A stretch of DNA of 43,770 bases from Methanospirillum sp. Lineage in GTDB: Archaea > Halobacteriota > Methanomicrobia > Methanomicrobiales > Methanospirillaceae. This document shows positions 23,708 through 32,581 of this stretch, piece by piece; within the stretch, counting starts at the first letter, position 1, and every line of letters begins with the position of its first letter. The DNA lies in NCBI GenBank assembly GCA_012728895.1, contig JAAYEG010000037.1:1-43770 (forward strand), given 5' to 3'. The notes under the pieces were generated by a model. It was not told where the DNA came from and did no database searches. It was given only the letters and a program-made list of their open reading frames with translations. The position numbers were made by a program, and so were the translations under genes.

Positions 23708-24271
23708 TCACTCCTCCCTGACGCGGGGGTTCTCGTGGTACTTCGAGAGCGTCGCCTGCCGCTGCCCCTGGTACTTCGCGTCTCCCTTCGTGCTGTACGG
23801 TTGCTCGGCACGCTCCGTGGTGTAGAAGACCAGCTGCCCGATCGGCATCCCCGCGTAGACCTTCACGGGTCGTGCGTTCACGTTGCACATCTCGAGCGTG
23901 ATGGAGCCCGCGAACCCCGCGTCGATCCAGCCCCCCGTCTGGTGGAGCTCCACGCCGAGCCGGGCGATCGAGGACTTCCCCTCGATCGACGCGACCACGT
24001 TGTCCGGCAGGGCCACGACCTCGAGCGTCTCCGCCAGCACGAACTGGCCGGGCCGGAGCACGAACTCCTTCGCGCGGCACTCGTCGACGTCGGCGCAGAC
24101 GCTCGCGCGGTCGTACGGGTCGATCACGCCGTCGCCGTGCCGGTACCAGACGAAGTGGTCGCCGAGCCGGATGTCGAGCGAGTTCGGCTGGACGAGCGCC
24201 GGTTCGAACGGGTCGATCACGATCTGCCCCCGCCTGATCCGGTCCAGGATCTGCCAGTCGACGAGGATCAT
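23708..24271 (-). CDS. dcd: dCTP deaminase
   Basis: A 187-residue trimeric-dUTPase-fold enzyme that deaminates dCTP to dUTP, supplying thymidylate synthesis. Seen motifs: [12 protein letters not shown] at the start, [11 protein letters not shown] (about 28-38), [20 protein letters not shown] and [17 protein letters not shown] (catalytic Glu and nucleotide pocket), and the C-terminal [14 protein letters not shown] typical of the family. Some archaeal members also hydrolyse dUTP; motif inspection does not decide this. It is the last gene of the reverse-strand run, overlapping the TrmJ-like gene by 4 bases (ATGA). Confidence 0.92.
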   Translation of the reverse strand: MILVDWQILDRIRRGQIVIDPFEPALVQPNSLDIRLGDHFVWYRHGDGVIDPYDRASVCADVDECRAKEFVLRPGQFVLAETLEVVALPDNVVASIEGKSSIARLGVELHQTGGWIDAGFAGSITLEMCNVNARPVKVYAGMPIGQLVFYTTERAEQPYSTKGDAKYQGQRQATLSKYHENPRVREE

Positions 24272-25008
24272 CGTACCACACTTGGCGGGCCGGCGTCATC
24301 ATCGTTTCGCGGCGCCGGCCCGTCGAGGAGCCGCTCGGTCCGCCGGAGGAGCCCGTGGAGCGTCGAGGCCTCCCGTATCGTCAGCTTCGCCCGGGAGAGG
24401 ACCCGCCGGGCGAGGAGCAGGGTGATCTCGCGCTTATGGGGCGGGTGCTCGACCCGGTCGAGGAAACGGTCGAGGTGGGCGTAGAGCGACTCCATCTCCG
24501 CGGGGCTCGCGAGCGCGTACGTCCCCCGCGGGATCCCGGCCAGCTCGTAGCAGACGATCCCGACCGCGTGGGAGAGGTTCAGGATGGGGTACGAGGGCGA
24601 GGTCGGGATCGTGCAGACCACCCCCGCCCGCCGGACCTCGTCGTTCGAGAGCCCGCGGTTCTCGCGCCCGAAGAGGATCGAGACCGTCCCCTCGACGTCG
24701 GCGAGGATCCCGCGGAGCTCCCGCGGCGAGAAGTACGGCATCCGCATCGGGGAGCAGACCGACTGCGCCACCTCGCCCGTGGTCGCGACCGTGAGCGCCG
24801 ACCCCGCGAAGACCCGGTCCAGGTCCGTGGTGACCGCCGACTCCAGGAGGTCGCGGGCGTGCGAGGCCATCGCCAGCGCCTCGTCGCCGAGCGGGCAGGG
24901 GTCGACCAGCGCGAGCCGCGCGAGGCCGAAGTTCTTCATCACCCGGGCGACCGAGCCGACGTTCCCCGCGTAGAGCGGGTTGACCAGGACGACCTGGACC
25001 TCGGGCAT
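24268..25008 (-). CDS. trmJ: TrmJ-like SPOUT RNA 2'-O-methyltransferase
   Basis: A 246-residue SpoU/TrmH-superfamily enzyme. The N-terminus has [20 protein letters not shown] and MKNFG, the conserved motif 1 of TrmJ. The trefoil-knot SAM site has [17 protein letters not shown] and [17 protein letters not shown]. The C-terminal about 80 residues form the helical dimer extension ([20 protein letters not shown]). Archaeal TrmJ methylates the 2'-O of tRNA cytidine 32. The start ATG 25008 begins at the conserved strand. It sits 5 bases after the GGGP synthase stop and overlaps dcd. Confidence 0.85.
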   Translation of the reverse strand: MPEVQVVLVNPLYAGNVGSVARVMKNFGLARLALVDPCPLGDEALAMASHARDLLESAVTTDLDRVFAGSALTVATTGEVAQSVCSPMRMPYFSPRELRGILADVEGTVSILFGRENRGLSNDEVRRAGVVCTIPTSPSYPILNLSHAVGIVCYELAGIPRGTYALASPAEMESLYAHLDRFLDRVEHPPHKREITLLLARRVLSRAKLTIREASTLHGLLRRTERLLDGPAPRNDDDAGPPSVVR

Positions 25009-25013
25009 CCGTC

Positions 25014-25757
25014 CTACCTGGCCGCGCGGACGGTCGCCCGCAGCACCGACGGACCGGCCTCGTAGACGGCGTTCCCGACCACCACCGTGTCCGCGAACCG
25101 GGCCATCTCGGCCGCCTGCGCGGCCGTCCGGATCCCGCCCCCGTAGTAGAGGACCGCCCGGTCGACGGCCCCGCGGACCGCCTCCACGACCGCGGGATCG
25201 CCGTAGGTCCCGCTGTACTCGACGTAGACGATGGGAAAGCAGAAGTAGCGGTCCGCCACCGCCGCGTAGGCCGCCGCGGACTCGGGGGAGAGGTCGCAGA
25301 CCGACCGCGTCACCCGCCCGACGGCCGAGTCGGGGTTGAGCACGATGTAGGCCTCCTGCACGACCCTGTCCCAGGCGATGGCGGCCTGCGCGGAGCCCGC
25401 GGCGCGGCGCATCCCGTCCAGGACCCACGCGTGGTGCGTGCCCACGATCCACCGGACATCGGTGGTGTTCATCACGCTCGGGACGAAGAGGAGGTCGATC
25501 CCGTCCTGGAGGGCGCACTCCGGGCCGGCCGGCTCGATGACGAGCGGGAGGCCGTAGGCGGAGACCTGCGACCGGAGCCCGGCCAGGTTCTCCCGGGTCA
25601 CGTTCAGCGTCCCCGAGAGCATCAGGGCGTCGGTGCCACTGGTCGCGATCTCGTCGATCGCCCCGGGGGGGAGGCGCCTGTCGGGGTCGAGCTTGGTCAC
25701 GTGGACCCAGTCCTGCCATCGGGGGGGCATCCGGTACGATATCGTCGCGGGAGCCAT
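25014..25757 (-). CDS. Geranylgeranylglyceryl phosphate synthase
   Basis: A 247-residue TIM-barrel prenyltransferase that joins sn-glycerol-1-phosphate to geranylgeranyl diphosphate, the first ether-lipid step in archaea. Seen motifs: WVHVTKLDPDRRLPPGAI (N-terminal strand, conserved Asp), GTDALMLSGTLNVT, PLVIEPAGPE, YIVLNPDSAVGRVTR, YVEYSGTYGDP and YYGGGIRTAAQA, the last being the glycerol-1-phosphate phosphate loop. ATG 25757 was used; a second in-frame ATG nine codons later is possible. It follows topA by about 10 bases and precedes the TrmJ-like gene by 5, within one reverse-strand run. Confidence 0.92.
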   Translation of the reverse strand: MAPATISYRMPPRWQDWVHVTKLDPDRRLPPGAIDEIATSGTDALMLSGTLNVTRENLAGLRSQVSAYGLPLVIEPAGPECALQDGIDLLFVPSVMNTTDVRWIVGTHHAWVLDGMRRAAGSAQAAIAWDRVVQEAYIVLNPDSAVGRVTRSVCDLSPESAAAYAAVADRYFCFPIVYVEYSGTYGDPAVVEAVRGAVDRAVLYYGGGIRTAAQAAEMARFADTVVVGNAVYEAGPSVLRATVRAAR

Positions 25758-25767
25758 TAAGCTCCGA

Positions 25768-28584
25768 TCATCCGGCGGCCGGTTCCGGGGGCTCGGCCCG
25801 CGCCTGGAAGTCCTGGATCCGCCGGACGGGGAGGCCGGACTGCTGGGCCACGACGCGGGGGTCGGCGGCGACCAGGGTCTCGGCGTCGTAGACGCCGCCC
25901 GCGTAGAGCTTCTCGATCGTGGACTCGCCGATCCCCGGGATCGCGAGCAGCTCGTGCCGTCCACGCTCGAGCTGGACCCGGGTGGTCCGCTTCGGCGGGG
26001 GCGTCCCGAGCGCTTCGGCGATCAGGGTGACGTGCCGGTGGACCGTGTCGGGCGAGATGCCCGTCCGGAGCATCAGGGCGGTCGGCGGCACCCGGACGAA
26101 GTCCTCGGGGCGTTTGATCCCGGCCGCGTAGTACTTCTTGAGGCTGATCGGCGGGATCCCCATCTCCCGGAGGCGGCGGTCGCTGCTCAGGCCGACCGCG
26201 GCCTCCAGGAGGGTGGTCGCCTCTTTCTCCCCGATCCCGGACGCGATGACGGTCGCGGGGTCGGACGCGGCCAGGTGCTCGACCGTATCGATCCCCCGGG
26301 AGAAGAGGGCCTTCATGATCCTGGCGTGGCTCCTCCCCCGCCGCGGCGGGACGTGGGTCCTCACGAACTTCCTGAGCTCCGAGCGCTTCCGGAGCAGGTC
26401 GAGGACGTCGCCCGCCTCCTCCCGGAGCCGGGTGGCCGCCCCCTGGTCCAGGCCCGCGGCCAGGGCCAGGTCGGCGGGATCGGCCCCCGCGATCTCGTTG
26501 ACCGCGTACACGTGGGCCGCGTTCAGCCGGTCCATGAGGGCCGGTGTCATGGACGGCATCAGCCCCATCGTCTCGCGGTTCGAGGCGATGTGGTGGCAGA
26601 GCGGGCAGCCGATCTCCCAGGGGCGCGAGCCCTTCGCGATCAGGCGCACGTGGTTGAGCCCGTGTACGGGGCAGACCTCGTCGGTCCGTATCGCGAAACC
26701 CCAGTTGGTCGCCGGCAGCCCGATGTTGAACCGGCAGTCCGGGTAGTCGACGCACCCGATGAACTGGCTCGACCGTACGTGGTGCAGCCGCAGGTCGGAA
26801 CCGCAGACCGGGCAGGGCCCCAGGAGCTGCTCCTGCAGCGTCCGGCCCATGATGTCCCGCCCGATCTCGTCGCCGTGCACCTCGAGCTGGTCGAAGGCCC
26901 GGTGGAGCATCGCGCGCGACTCGTTCACCACCTCGTCGCGGGACCGCTGCCGCTGCTTGATCTCCTGCATGTGCGCGTCGATGGACGTGGTCATCTCGGG
27001 GCGGGTGATCAGGTCGGCGTGGTCCTCGAGGGACTCGATCACGGCCCGGCCGACCAGGGTGGGGCGGAGCGGGTTCCCCTCCACGTACTTCCGCCCGACG
27101 AGCTTGTTGATCACCTCGTGCCGGGTCGACTTGGTCCCGAGCCCGAGCGACTCCATGGTCTGGATGAGCCGGGACTGGGTGAACCGCGGGGGGGGCTGGG
27201 TCTCTTTCTCCTCGAGCCGCACCGCGGTGACCGGGAGCCGCTCGCCGACGGCGAACGGGGGGAGCTCGTTCTCTGTCGCGCTCGAGTACGGGTAGACCGT
27301 CCTCCAGCCGGGCTGCTCGAGGGTCGAGCCGGTCGTGAGGTACGGCTCTCCCCCGGCGTCGAACGAGACCTTCCTCGTGGTCCAGCGCGCGTCGGGCGAG
27401 AGGGTCGCGAGGAACCGGCGGACGACGAGCTCGTAGAGCCGCCAGCGCTCCTCGCCGAGCTCGGCGCGGGAGGCCGGGCCCGCGGGGTGGATCGGCGGGT
27501 GGTCGGTCGAGGACTTCTTACCGCGGGTCGGGCTCGAACGCCGGTTGCGCCGGACCCAGCCGATGTCGTCGCGAAACTCGGTCTTCTCGAGGGCCCCGAG
27601 GATGCCGTCGAGCCCGAGCGAGGCCGGGTAGATGGTGTTGTCGGTCCTCGGGTACGAGATGAACCCGTTCATGTAGAGGTCTTCCGCGATCCGCATCGCG
27701 TTCGAGGCGGAGAACCCGAGCCGTCCGGCCGCGACGATGAAACTCGTGGTGTCGAACGGCGGGGGTGCGCGGTCGAGCTTCGAGCCCTCGCGCGACTCGG
27801 TTACGACGAGGGGGGCGACCGTGCGGTCGCGGGCCGCAACCGCCTCGTCCCGCGAAGTGAAGCGGGCGGTCGCGTGGCGGACCGTGAACGGCTCGCCGTC
27901 CCGCTCCGAGCCGGCCGAGAGCACCCAGTAGGTCTCGGGGAGGAAGGCCTCGATCTCTTTCTCGCGGTCCACGATCATCGCGAGCGTCGGGGACTGGACG
28001 CGGCCGACCGAGAGGATGTTCCGCCCGCCCCGGCGCGCGGCGAGGCTGATGAACCGGGTCAGGGACGCCCCCCAGATCAGGTCGATGATCTGGCGGGCCT
28101 CGCCGGCGGACGCCAGCGAGAAGTCGAGCTCGGACGGGCTGGCGAACGCCGACCGGATCTCGTCGGGCGTGATCGCCGAGAACCGCGCCCGCGAGACCGG
28201 GACGTCGGGGCGGACGGCCCGGACCAGGTCGTAGGTCTCCTTGCCGATCAGCTCCCCCTCGGTGTCGTAATCGGTCGCGATCGTGACTCGGTCCGCGCGT
28301 TTGGCGAGCTTCTGGACCAGGTTCACGATCTTCCGGTCGGTCGGCGTCTTGATGGTGCGCGCGTCGATGAGGGAGCGGGGCGTGTGCTTCTCGGAGCGCC
28401 AGTTCGTGTACCCCGGTTCGAAGTCGATCCCGACCACGTGCCCGCGCAGCCCGACGACGGTCGTGTCGCCGAACGAGTAGGTGCTGACGCCGCCCTCCCG
28501 GCGGGTCTCGACGTAGCGTTTCTCGGCGAGGATGCGGGCGATCCGCTCGGCAGCGATGTTCTTCTCGGTGATGATCAGGTGCAC
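25768..28584 (-). CDS. topA: Type IA DNA topoisomerase I with C-terminal helix-hairpin-helix array
   Basis: A 938-residue enzyme that relaxes negative supercoils by single-strand passage. The Toprim domain starts MHLIITEKNIAAERIARIL, with acidic TDYDTEGE (Asp105, Asp107, Glu109). The active-site Tyr311 is in FISYPRTDNT. Two zinc-binding regions lie near 575-650 (CPVCGSDLRLHHVR ... GCVDYPDC and VCPVHGLNHV ... GCPLCHH). From about 665 onward there are repeated helix-hairpin-helix units (DPATVIASGIGEKEATTLLE, LLAIPGIGESTIEKLYAGG), which are not part of the minimal enzyme and presumably add DNA binding. The gene overlaps gatB by 10 bases. Confidence 0.93.
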   Translation of the reverse strand: MHLIITEKNIAAERIARILAEKRYVETRREGGVSTYSFGDTTVVGLRGHVVGIDFEPGYTNWRSEKHTPRSLIDARTIKTPTDRKIVNLVQKLAKRADRVTIATDYDTEGELIGKETYDLVRAVRPDVPVSRARFSAITPDEIRSAFASPSELDFSLASAGEARQIIDLIWGASLTRFISLAARRGGRNILSVGRVQSPTLAMIVDREKEIEAFLPETYWVLSAGSERDGEPFTVRHATARFTSRDEAVAARDRTVAPLVVTESREGSKLDRAPPPFDTTSFIVAAGRLGFSASNAMRIAEDLYMNGFISYPRTDNTIYPASLGLDGILGALEKTEFRDDIGWVRRNRRSSPTRGKKSSTDHPPIHPAGPASRAELGEERWRLYELVVRRFLATLSPDARWTTRKVSFDAGGEPYLTTGSTLEQPGWRTVYPYSSATENELPPFAVGERLPVTAVRLEEKETQPPPRFTQSRLIQTMESLGLGTKSTRHEVINKLVGRKYVEGNPLRPTLVGRAVIESLEDHADLITRPEMTTSIDAHMQEIKQRQRSRDEVVNESRAMLHRAFDQLEVHGDEIGRDIMGRTLQEQLLGPCPVCGSDLRLHHVRSSQFIGCVDYPDCRFNIGLPATNWGFAIRTDEVCPVHGLNHVRLIAKGSRPWEIGCPLCHHIASNRETMGLMPSMTPALMDRLNAAHVYAVNEIAGADPADLALAAGLDQGAATRLREEAGDVLDLLRKRSELRKFVRTHVPPRRGRSHARIMKALFSRGIDTVEHLAASDPATVIASGIGEKEATTLLEAAVGLSSDRRLREMGIPPISLKKYYAAGIKRPEDFVRVPPTALMLRTGISPDTVHRHVTLIAEALGTPPPKRTTRVQLERGRHELLAIPGIGESTIEKLYAGGVYDAETLVAADPRVVAQQSGLPVRRIQDFQARAEPPEPAAG

Positions 28585-29987
28585 GGCCCGTCCTCCGCCA
28601 GGGCGTCGGCGAGCCGCCGCCCGAGCTCGCGCGGGTCGGCCTGCCCGCGGGTCTTCTTCATGACCTGTCCGGCCAGGTAGTTGATCGCGTTCCCCCGGCC
28701 GGCGCGGTAGTCCGCGACGGCCTGCGGGAACTCCGCGATGACCTCCGCGATGGCGGCCGAGACCGTGTCGTCCCCCGTGACGGCGAGCCCGAGCCGCTCG
28801 ACCACGGCGTCGGGGTGCTCGTCACCGTCGAGGACGATCCGGAGCACCTCGACCCCCGACCGGTCCGTGATCCGGCCGGACTTCAGGAGCGCGAGCAGCG
28901 CCGAGAAACGGGCGGGCCCGACCGACCCGACGGGCCTCCCGCGGTAGTTGAGCTCGCCGAGGAGGGTGTCGGCGACCCATGTGGCGGCGAGCACCGGGTC
29001 GTCGCCGGCGACCGTCTCGAAGAACTCCGCGAGCCCCGGGTTCCCGGTCAGGGTCCGGGCGTGGTTCGGGGAGAGGCCGTACTGCACCCGGAACCGCTCG
29101 CGGCGGGCCGCGGGGAGCTCGGGGAGCTCGATGGCCGCCGCCCGGTCGGCGACGCGGAGCGGGGGCAGGTCGGGCTCGGGGAAGTAGCGGTAGTCGTGCT
29201 CCTCCACCTTGGTCCGCGAGGCCCGCGTGGTCCCGCGCTCCTCGACGAAGTGGCGCGTCTCGCGTTCGACCGCAACACCGCGCCGGATAAGCGACCGCTG
29301 CCGGGTGATCTCGAAGGTGAGGGCCTTCTCGACCCCCCGGTAGGACGAGATGTTCTTGATCTCCACCCGCTCGTGCCCGGCGATAGAGACGTTCGCGTCG
29401 ACGCGGAGCGATCCCTCCTTCTCGGGGTCGTAGACGTCCAGGTACTCGAGGGTGGCCCGGAGGTGCTCGATCAGCCGGCGGGCCTCTTTCGGCGAGGAGA
29501 GGTCCGGGTCGGTCACGATCTCGATCAGCGGGACGCCCGAGCGGTTGTAGTCGACCAGCGAGTACCGCGCCCGGTCGCCGCCGCCCTTGTGGACGAGCCT
29601 CCCCGGGTCCTCCTCGATGTGGATCCGGGTCAACCGGACGCGCTTCTCGAGCCCACCATCGCCCTCGATCTCGATGTAGCCGCCGAGCGCCAGGGGGCGG
29701 TCGTACTGGGTGATCTGGTAGCCCTTGGGGAGGTCCGGGTAGAAGTAGTTCTTCCGGGAGAACTCGCACTCGACCGGGACCTCGCAGTGGAAGGCCTTCG
29801 CGACCCTGAGCGCGTACTCGACCGCGGTCCTGTTCACGGCCGGCATCGTCCCGGGAAGCCCGAGGCAGACCGGGCAGACGTGCGTGTTCGGCCCGTCGTC
29901 CCGGTAGTCGGTCGAGCAGGGGCAGAAGAGCTTGGTCCGGGTGTCGAGCTGGCAGTGGATCTCGAGCCCGATCACGACGCCGCTCAT
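28575..29987 (-). CDS. gatB: Aspartyl/glutamyl-tRNA amidotransferase subunit B
   Basis: A 470-residue subunit of GatCAB. It starts VVIGLEIHCQLDTRTKLFC with CPCSTDY and CPVCLGLPGTMP, the zinc-binding cradle. It then has KNYFYPDLPKGYQITQYDRP and RIHIEEDPGRLVH (kinase-like domain), SLVDYNRSGVPLIEIVT, and SLRVDANVSI. The C-terminal about 150 residues are the YqeY-like helical tail with AINYLAGQVMKKTRGQADP. It phosphorylates and amidates mischarged tRNA with ammonia passed from GatA. In archaea this complex mainly makes Asn-tRNA, because GatDE makes Gln-tRNA (established for the family). ATGA overlap with gatA. Confidence 0.95.
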   Translation of the reverse strand: MSGVVIGLEIHCQLDTRTKLFCPCSTDYRDDGPNTHVCPVCLGLPGTMPAVNRTAVEYALRVAKAFHCEVPVECEFSRKNYFYPDLPKGYQITQYDRPLALGGYIEIEGDGGLEKRVRLTRIHIEEDPGRLVHKGGGDRARYSLVDYNRSGVPLIEIVTDPDLSSPKEARRLIEHLRATLEYLDVYDPEKEGSLRVDANVSIAGHERVEIKNISSYRGVEKALTFEITRQRSLIRRGVAVERETRHFVEERGTTRASRTKVEEHDYRYFPEPDLPPLRVADRAAAIELPELPAARRERFRVQYGLSPNHARTLTGNPGLAEFFETVAGDDPVLAATWVADTLLGELNYRGRPVGSVGPARFSALLALLKSGRITDRSGVEVLRIVLDGDEHPDAVVERLGLAVTGDDTVSAAIAEVIAEFPQAVADYRAGRGNAINYLAGQVMKKTRGQADPRELGRRLADALAEDGPCT

Positions 29988-31264
29988 GCCGCGACCTCCG
30001 CCTCGTACGCGGCCGCGATATCGATGACGGTCTCGTCGTCGAACGCGCGCCCGGTCAGCTGGAGCCCGACCGGCAGGCCGTCCACGGTCCCGCACGGGAC
30101 CGAGATGGCGGGGACGCCCGCCAGGTTCGCGGGCACCGTCAGGATGTCGGCGAGGTACATCGAGAGGGGGTCGGCCAGTTCCCCGAGCCGGAACGCGACG
30201 GTCGGCATCGTCGGGCCGGCGAGGACGTCGACCTCGCGGAAGAGCCGGGCGTAGTCGGCGCTCACGTTCGCCCGGGCCGTCTGCGCCTTTCCGTAGTACT
30301 TCCCGTAGTAGCCGGACGAGAGCGCGAAGGTCCCGAGCAGGATCCGCCGCCGGACCTCGGGGCCGAAGTGCGCGGACCGCACCAGGGTGAAGGCGTCGTG
30401 CCAGGGCCGGGCCGTCTCGACGGCGGGGCCGTACCGGACCCCGTCGTAGCGCGCGAGGTTCGACGAGGCCTCGGAGGTGCAGGTCACGTAGTAGGCGGCC
30501 AGGGCGCAGGCCATCGAGGGCATCGAGACCGGGACGACCTCGGCGCCGAGGGACGCGAGGGTCTCGATCGCGGCCCTGACGGTCGCGGCGACGCGCGGGT
30601 CCACGCCCTCGCCGAAGAACTCGTCCGGGACCCCGACCCGCCTCCCGGCGACGTCGGGCACGGGGTCGTGCGCGTAGGGCGTCCCGCGCATGGTCGTGTC
30701 GCGCGGATCGGGCTGGCCGATCACGCGGAGCAGGGTGGAGACGTCGCCGACGCTCCGTCCCATCGGCCCGATCGTCTCGAGTGAGTTCGCGTACGCGACC
30801 AGGCCGTAGCGCGAGACCCTCCCGTAGGTCGGCTTCAGACCGACGATCCCGCAGAACGCGGCCGGGCACCGGATCGAGCCCCCCGTGTCCGTGCCGAGCG
30901 CGAGGTCGGCGAGCCCCGCGGCCACGGCCGCGGCGGAGCCGCCGGAGGAGCCCCCGGGCACGCGCGTCGTGTCCCGGGGGTTGAGGGTCGGCCCGAAACC
31001 CGAGTTCTCGGTGGTGGTCCCCATGCCGAACTCGTCCATGTTCGTCTTGCCGTTGATCGCGCCCCCGGCGTCCCGGACGAGCTCGACCGCACGGGCGTCG
31101 TACGGCGGGACGTAGCCCTCGAGGATCCGCGATCCGCAGGTGGTGGGGACGCCGGCCGTCGAGATGTTGTCCTTGATCGCGACCGTCCGGCCGGCGAGAA
31201 TCCCCGTCCCGGGGCTCCGCGGCTCGAGTCGCCGGATGTAGGCGTGGTACGGGTCCTCCATCAC
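29984..31264 (-). CDS. gatA: Aspartyl/glutamyl-tRNA amidotransferase subunit A
   Basis: A 426-residue amidase-signature protein that releases ammonia from glutamine. The catalytic triad is visible: Lys in GRTVAIKDNIS, the cis-Ser in GGSSGGSAAAVAAG, and the nucleophilic Ser in TDTGGSIRCPAAFCG. The conserved GLKPTYGRVSRYGL follows. The start is GTG 31264 (overlapping the gatC stop as GTGA) or ATG 31261. The length is slightly below bacterial GatA (about 485), with a short N-terminus; the active-site parts are complete. Confidence 0.95.
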   Translation of the reverse strand: MMEDPYHAYIRRLEPRSPGTGILAGRTVAIKDNISTAGVPTTCGSRILEGYVPPYDARAVELVRDAGGAINGKTNMDEFGMGTTTENSGFGPTLNPRDTTRVPGGSSGGSAAAVAAGLADLALGTDTGGSIRCPAAFCGIVGLKPTYGRVSRYGLVAYANSLETIGPMGRSVGDVSTLLRVIGQPDPRDTTMRGTPYAHDPVPDVAGRRVGVPDEFFGEGVDPRVAATVRAAIETLASLGAEVVPVSMPSMACALAAYYVTCTSEASSNLARYDGVRYGPAVETARPWHDAFTLVRSAHFGPEVRRRILLGTFALSSGYYGKYYGKAQTARANVSADYARLFREVDVLAGPTMPTVAFRLGELADPLSMYLADILTVPANLAGVPAISVPCGTVDGLPVGLQLTGRAFDDETVIDIAAAYEAEVAA

Positions 31265-31530
31265 ATCACTCTCGGGGCCTTGATGAACCCGTCCTCGTCG
31301 GCCGGGGCGTTGGCGAGCACGGCCTCGCGGGCCAGGGAAGGGCGGGGCTCGTCGTCGCGCATCACGGTGTGCAGCGCCCGCTCCCCCGCGCCGGCCTCGC
31401 CGAGGGTGTCCAGGACCTCGAAGTAGTCCAGGATCCGGTTGAACTGCACCGTGAAGGCCGGCATCTCGTCTTCGGGTATCTGTATGTCCGCGAGCCCGGC
31501 GATCCGCCGGACCTCGCCCTCATCGACCAT
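31261..31530 (-). CDS. gatC: Aspartyl/glutamyl-tRNA amidotransferase subunit C
   Basis: An 89-residue GatC. MVDEGEVRRIAGLADIQI corresponds to the HVxxIAxLARL-type first helix. FNRILDYFEVLDTL is the second helix, and the extended tail (MRDDEPRPSLAREAVLANAP and DGFIKAPRV) wraps between GatA and GatB. The gene overlaps both neighbours by a few bases, the upstream overlap with the asparagine-synthase-like gene being 11 bases. Confidence 0.93.
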   Translation of the reverse strand: MVDEGEVRRIAGLADIQIPEDEMPAFTVQFNRILDYFEVLDTLGEAGAGERALHTVMRDDEPRPSLAREAVLANAPADEDGFIKAPRVM

Positions 31531-32518
31531 GATCGTTCGTCCTCTCCAGGGTGGTTAAGTACCCTCGCACGGAGTTTTTATAACCGTTATGACGTGCCAG
31601 GCGGCGGAGTTCTCTCGAGATCCCGGACCCGTATTGCATAGCTTTCTTGGGATACAGGGCGATATCCGGGGGAACCCACGCGGCGGCGGCGTCGCGGAGG
31701 GGGCTCTTAGAGAGCCGACCCCGGACGAGGGTGGACGGGTCGAGCGCGCGGGCCGCGCGGACGACCGCTAGGTCGAGGTAGGGCATCGAGAATGCGCACC
31801 CGAAGAGCCCGGCGACGGCCTGGTCGCGGGCCACCTGGCCCGGGAGCGAGGCGGCGTCCCTCGCCAGGAGGACCGCCGGGTCACCCCCGTCCCGGTACCG
31901 CGCGTAGCCCCCGAAGAGCTCATCGGCCCCCTGCCCGCCGAGGATCCGTCCGTGCCCGGAACCGGCCGCCCACTCGGCCACGAAATAGAGCGTGGCCGCG
32001 ATAGCGGTGTCTACCGGGTTCGGGTCCGGGATCGCGGGCAGGACCGCCCGGAGCGCCTCCTCGACCCGTGCCGGGGGGATCTCCACCTCCTCGAGATCGA
32101 GGTCGAGGTGGGTCGCTGCGTGGCGGGCCCGGGCGAGGTCGTGGCTCCCCGCGATCCCGACGACCACGCAGGGGCGGCGGGCGAGGGCTGCGACCAGGGC
32201 GGAGTCGAGGCCGCCGGAGAAGGCGACCGCTCCCTCGTCGGCCCGGAGCGCGACCGCCCTCTCCACCGCGCCGGCGAGGGGGAGGTCCGGCACCGCGGGC
32301 TCGATCCTGCCCACGCAGACCCCGTCGTGCTGGATGCTCCCGGGCCGGCAGTCGCAGGGCAGGATCCCCTGGCGGTCCCGGGCCCGCCACTCCCCTTTCG
32401 CGACACAGAACTCGCCCCCGAGCCGGGCCGCCCGGGGATCGCCCGTCGAGACCATGCGGACGACCTCCTCCGGGGCCAGCCTCCTCCCGTCGAGCTCGGC
32501 CCACCCGCGCATTGGCAT
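31520..32518 (-). CDS. Asparagine-synthase-like PP-loop protein without a glutaminase active site
   Basis: A 332-residue protein. The ATP-pyrophosphatase domain has EGAVAFSGGLDSALVAALA (PP-loop), GRILGGQGADELFGGYARY, MPYLDLAVVRAA, KSPLRDAAAAWVP and YPKKAMQYGSGI, all typical of the asparagine synthase C-terminal domain. The N-terminal about 75 residues keep only the last part of a class II glutaminase (GGEFCVAKGEWRARDRQGIL) and lack the N-terminal Cys nucleophile. It might use ammonia, obtain it from a partner, or have another substrate (as beta-lactam synthetases do). It is the first gene of the reverse-strand run and overlaps gatC, linking it to asparagine metabolism. Confidence 0.85.
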   Translation of the reverse strand: MPMRGWAELDGRRLAPEEVVRMVSTGDPRAARLGGEFCVAKGEWRARDRQGILPCDCRPGSIQHDGVCVGRIEPAVPDLPLAGAVERAVALRADEGAVAFSGGLDSALVAALARRPCVVVGIAGSHDLARARHAATHLDLDLEEVEIPPARVEEALRAVLPAIPDPNPVDTAIAATLYFVAEWAAGSGHGRILGGQGADELFGGYARYRDGGDPAVLLARDAASLPGQVARDQAVAGLFGCAFSMPYLDLAVVRAARALDPSTLVRGRLSKSPLRDAAAAWVPPDIALYPKKAMQYGSGISRELRRLARHNGYKNSVRGYLTTLERTNDHGR

Positions 32519-32581
32519 GCCCGTTCCAGTCGGGCCCCGGGGGTATTAATTAAAACGGAGGCTCCATACCTCCTTAGGCTC
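32519..32581. promoter_or_regulatory. Divergent promoter region
   Basis: TATTAATTAAAA at 32544-32555 is a TATA-like box and could serve both strands. Forward initiation about 25 bases on would fall on the ATG at 32582, suggesting a leaderless mRNA. GGAGG and CCTCC arms (32557-32573) sit around the expected start point and may be an operator. Confidence 0.5.

Noticed and set aside
23130-24302. A 390-codon reverse frame over dcd and the dockerin remnant
   Set aside because: Shadow frame; the dCTP deaminase frame is clearly the coding one.
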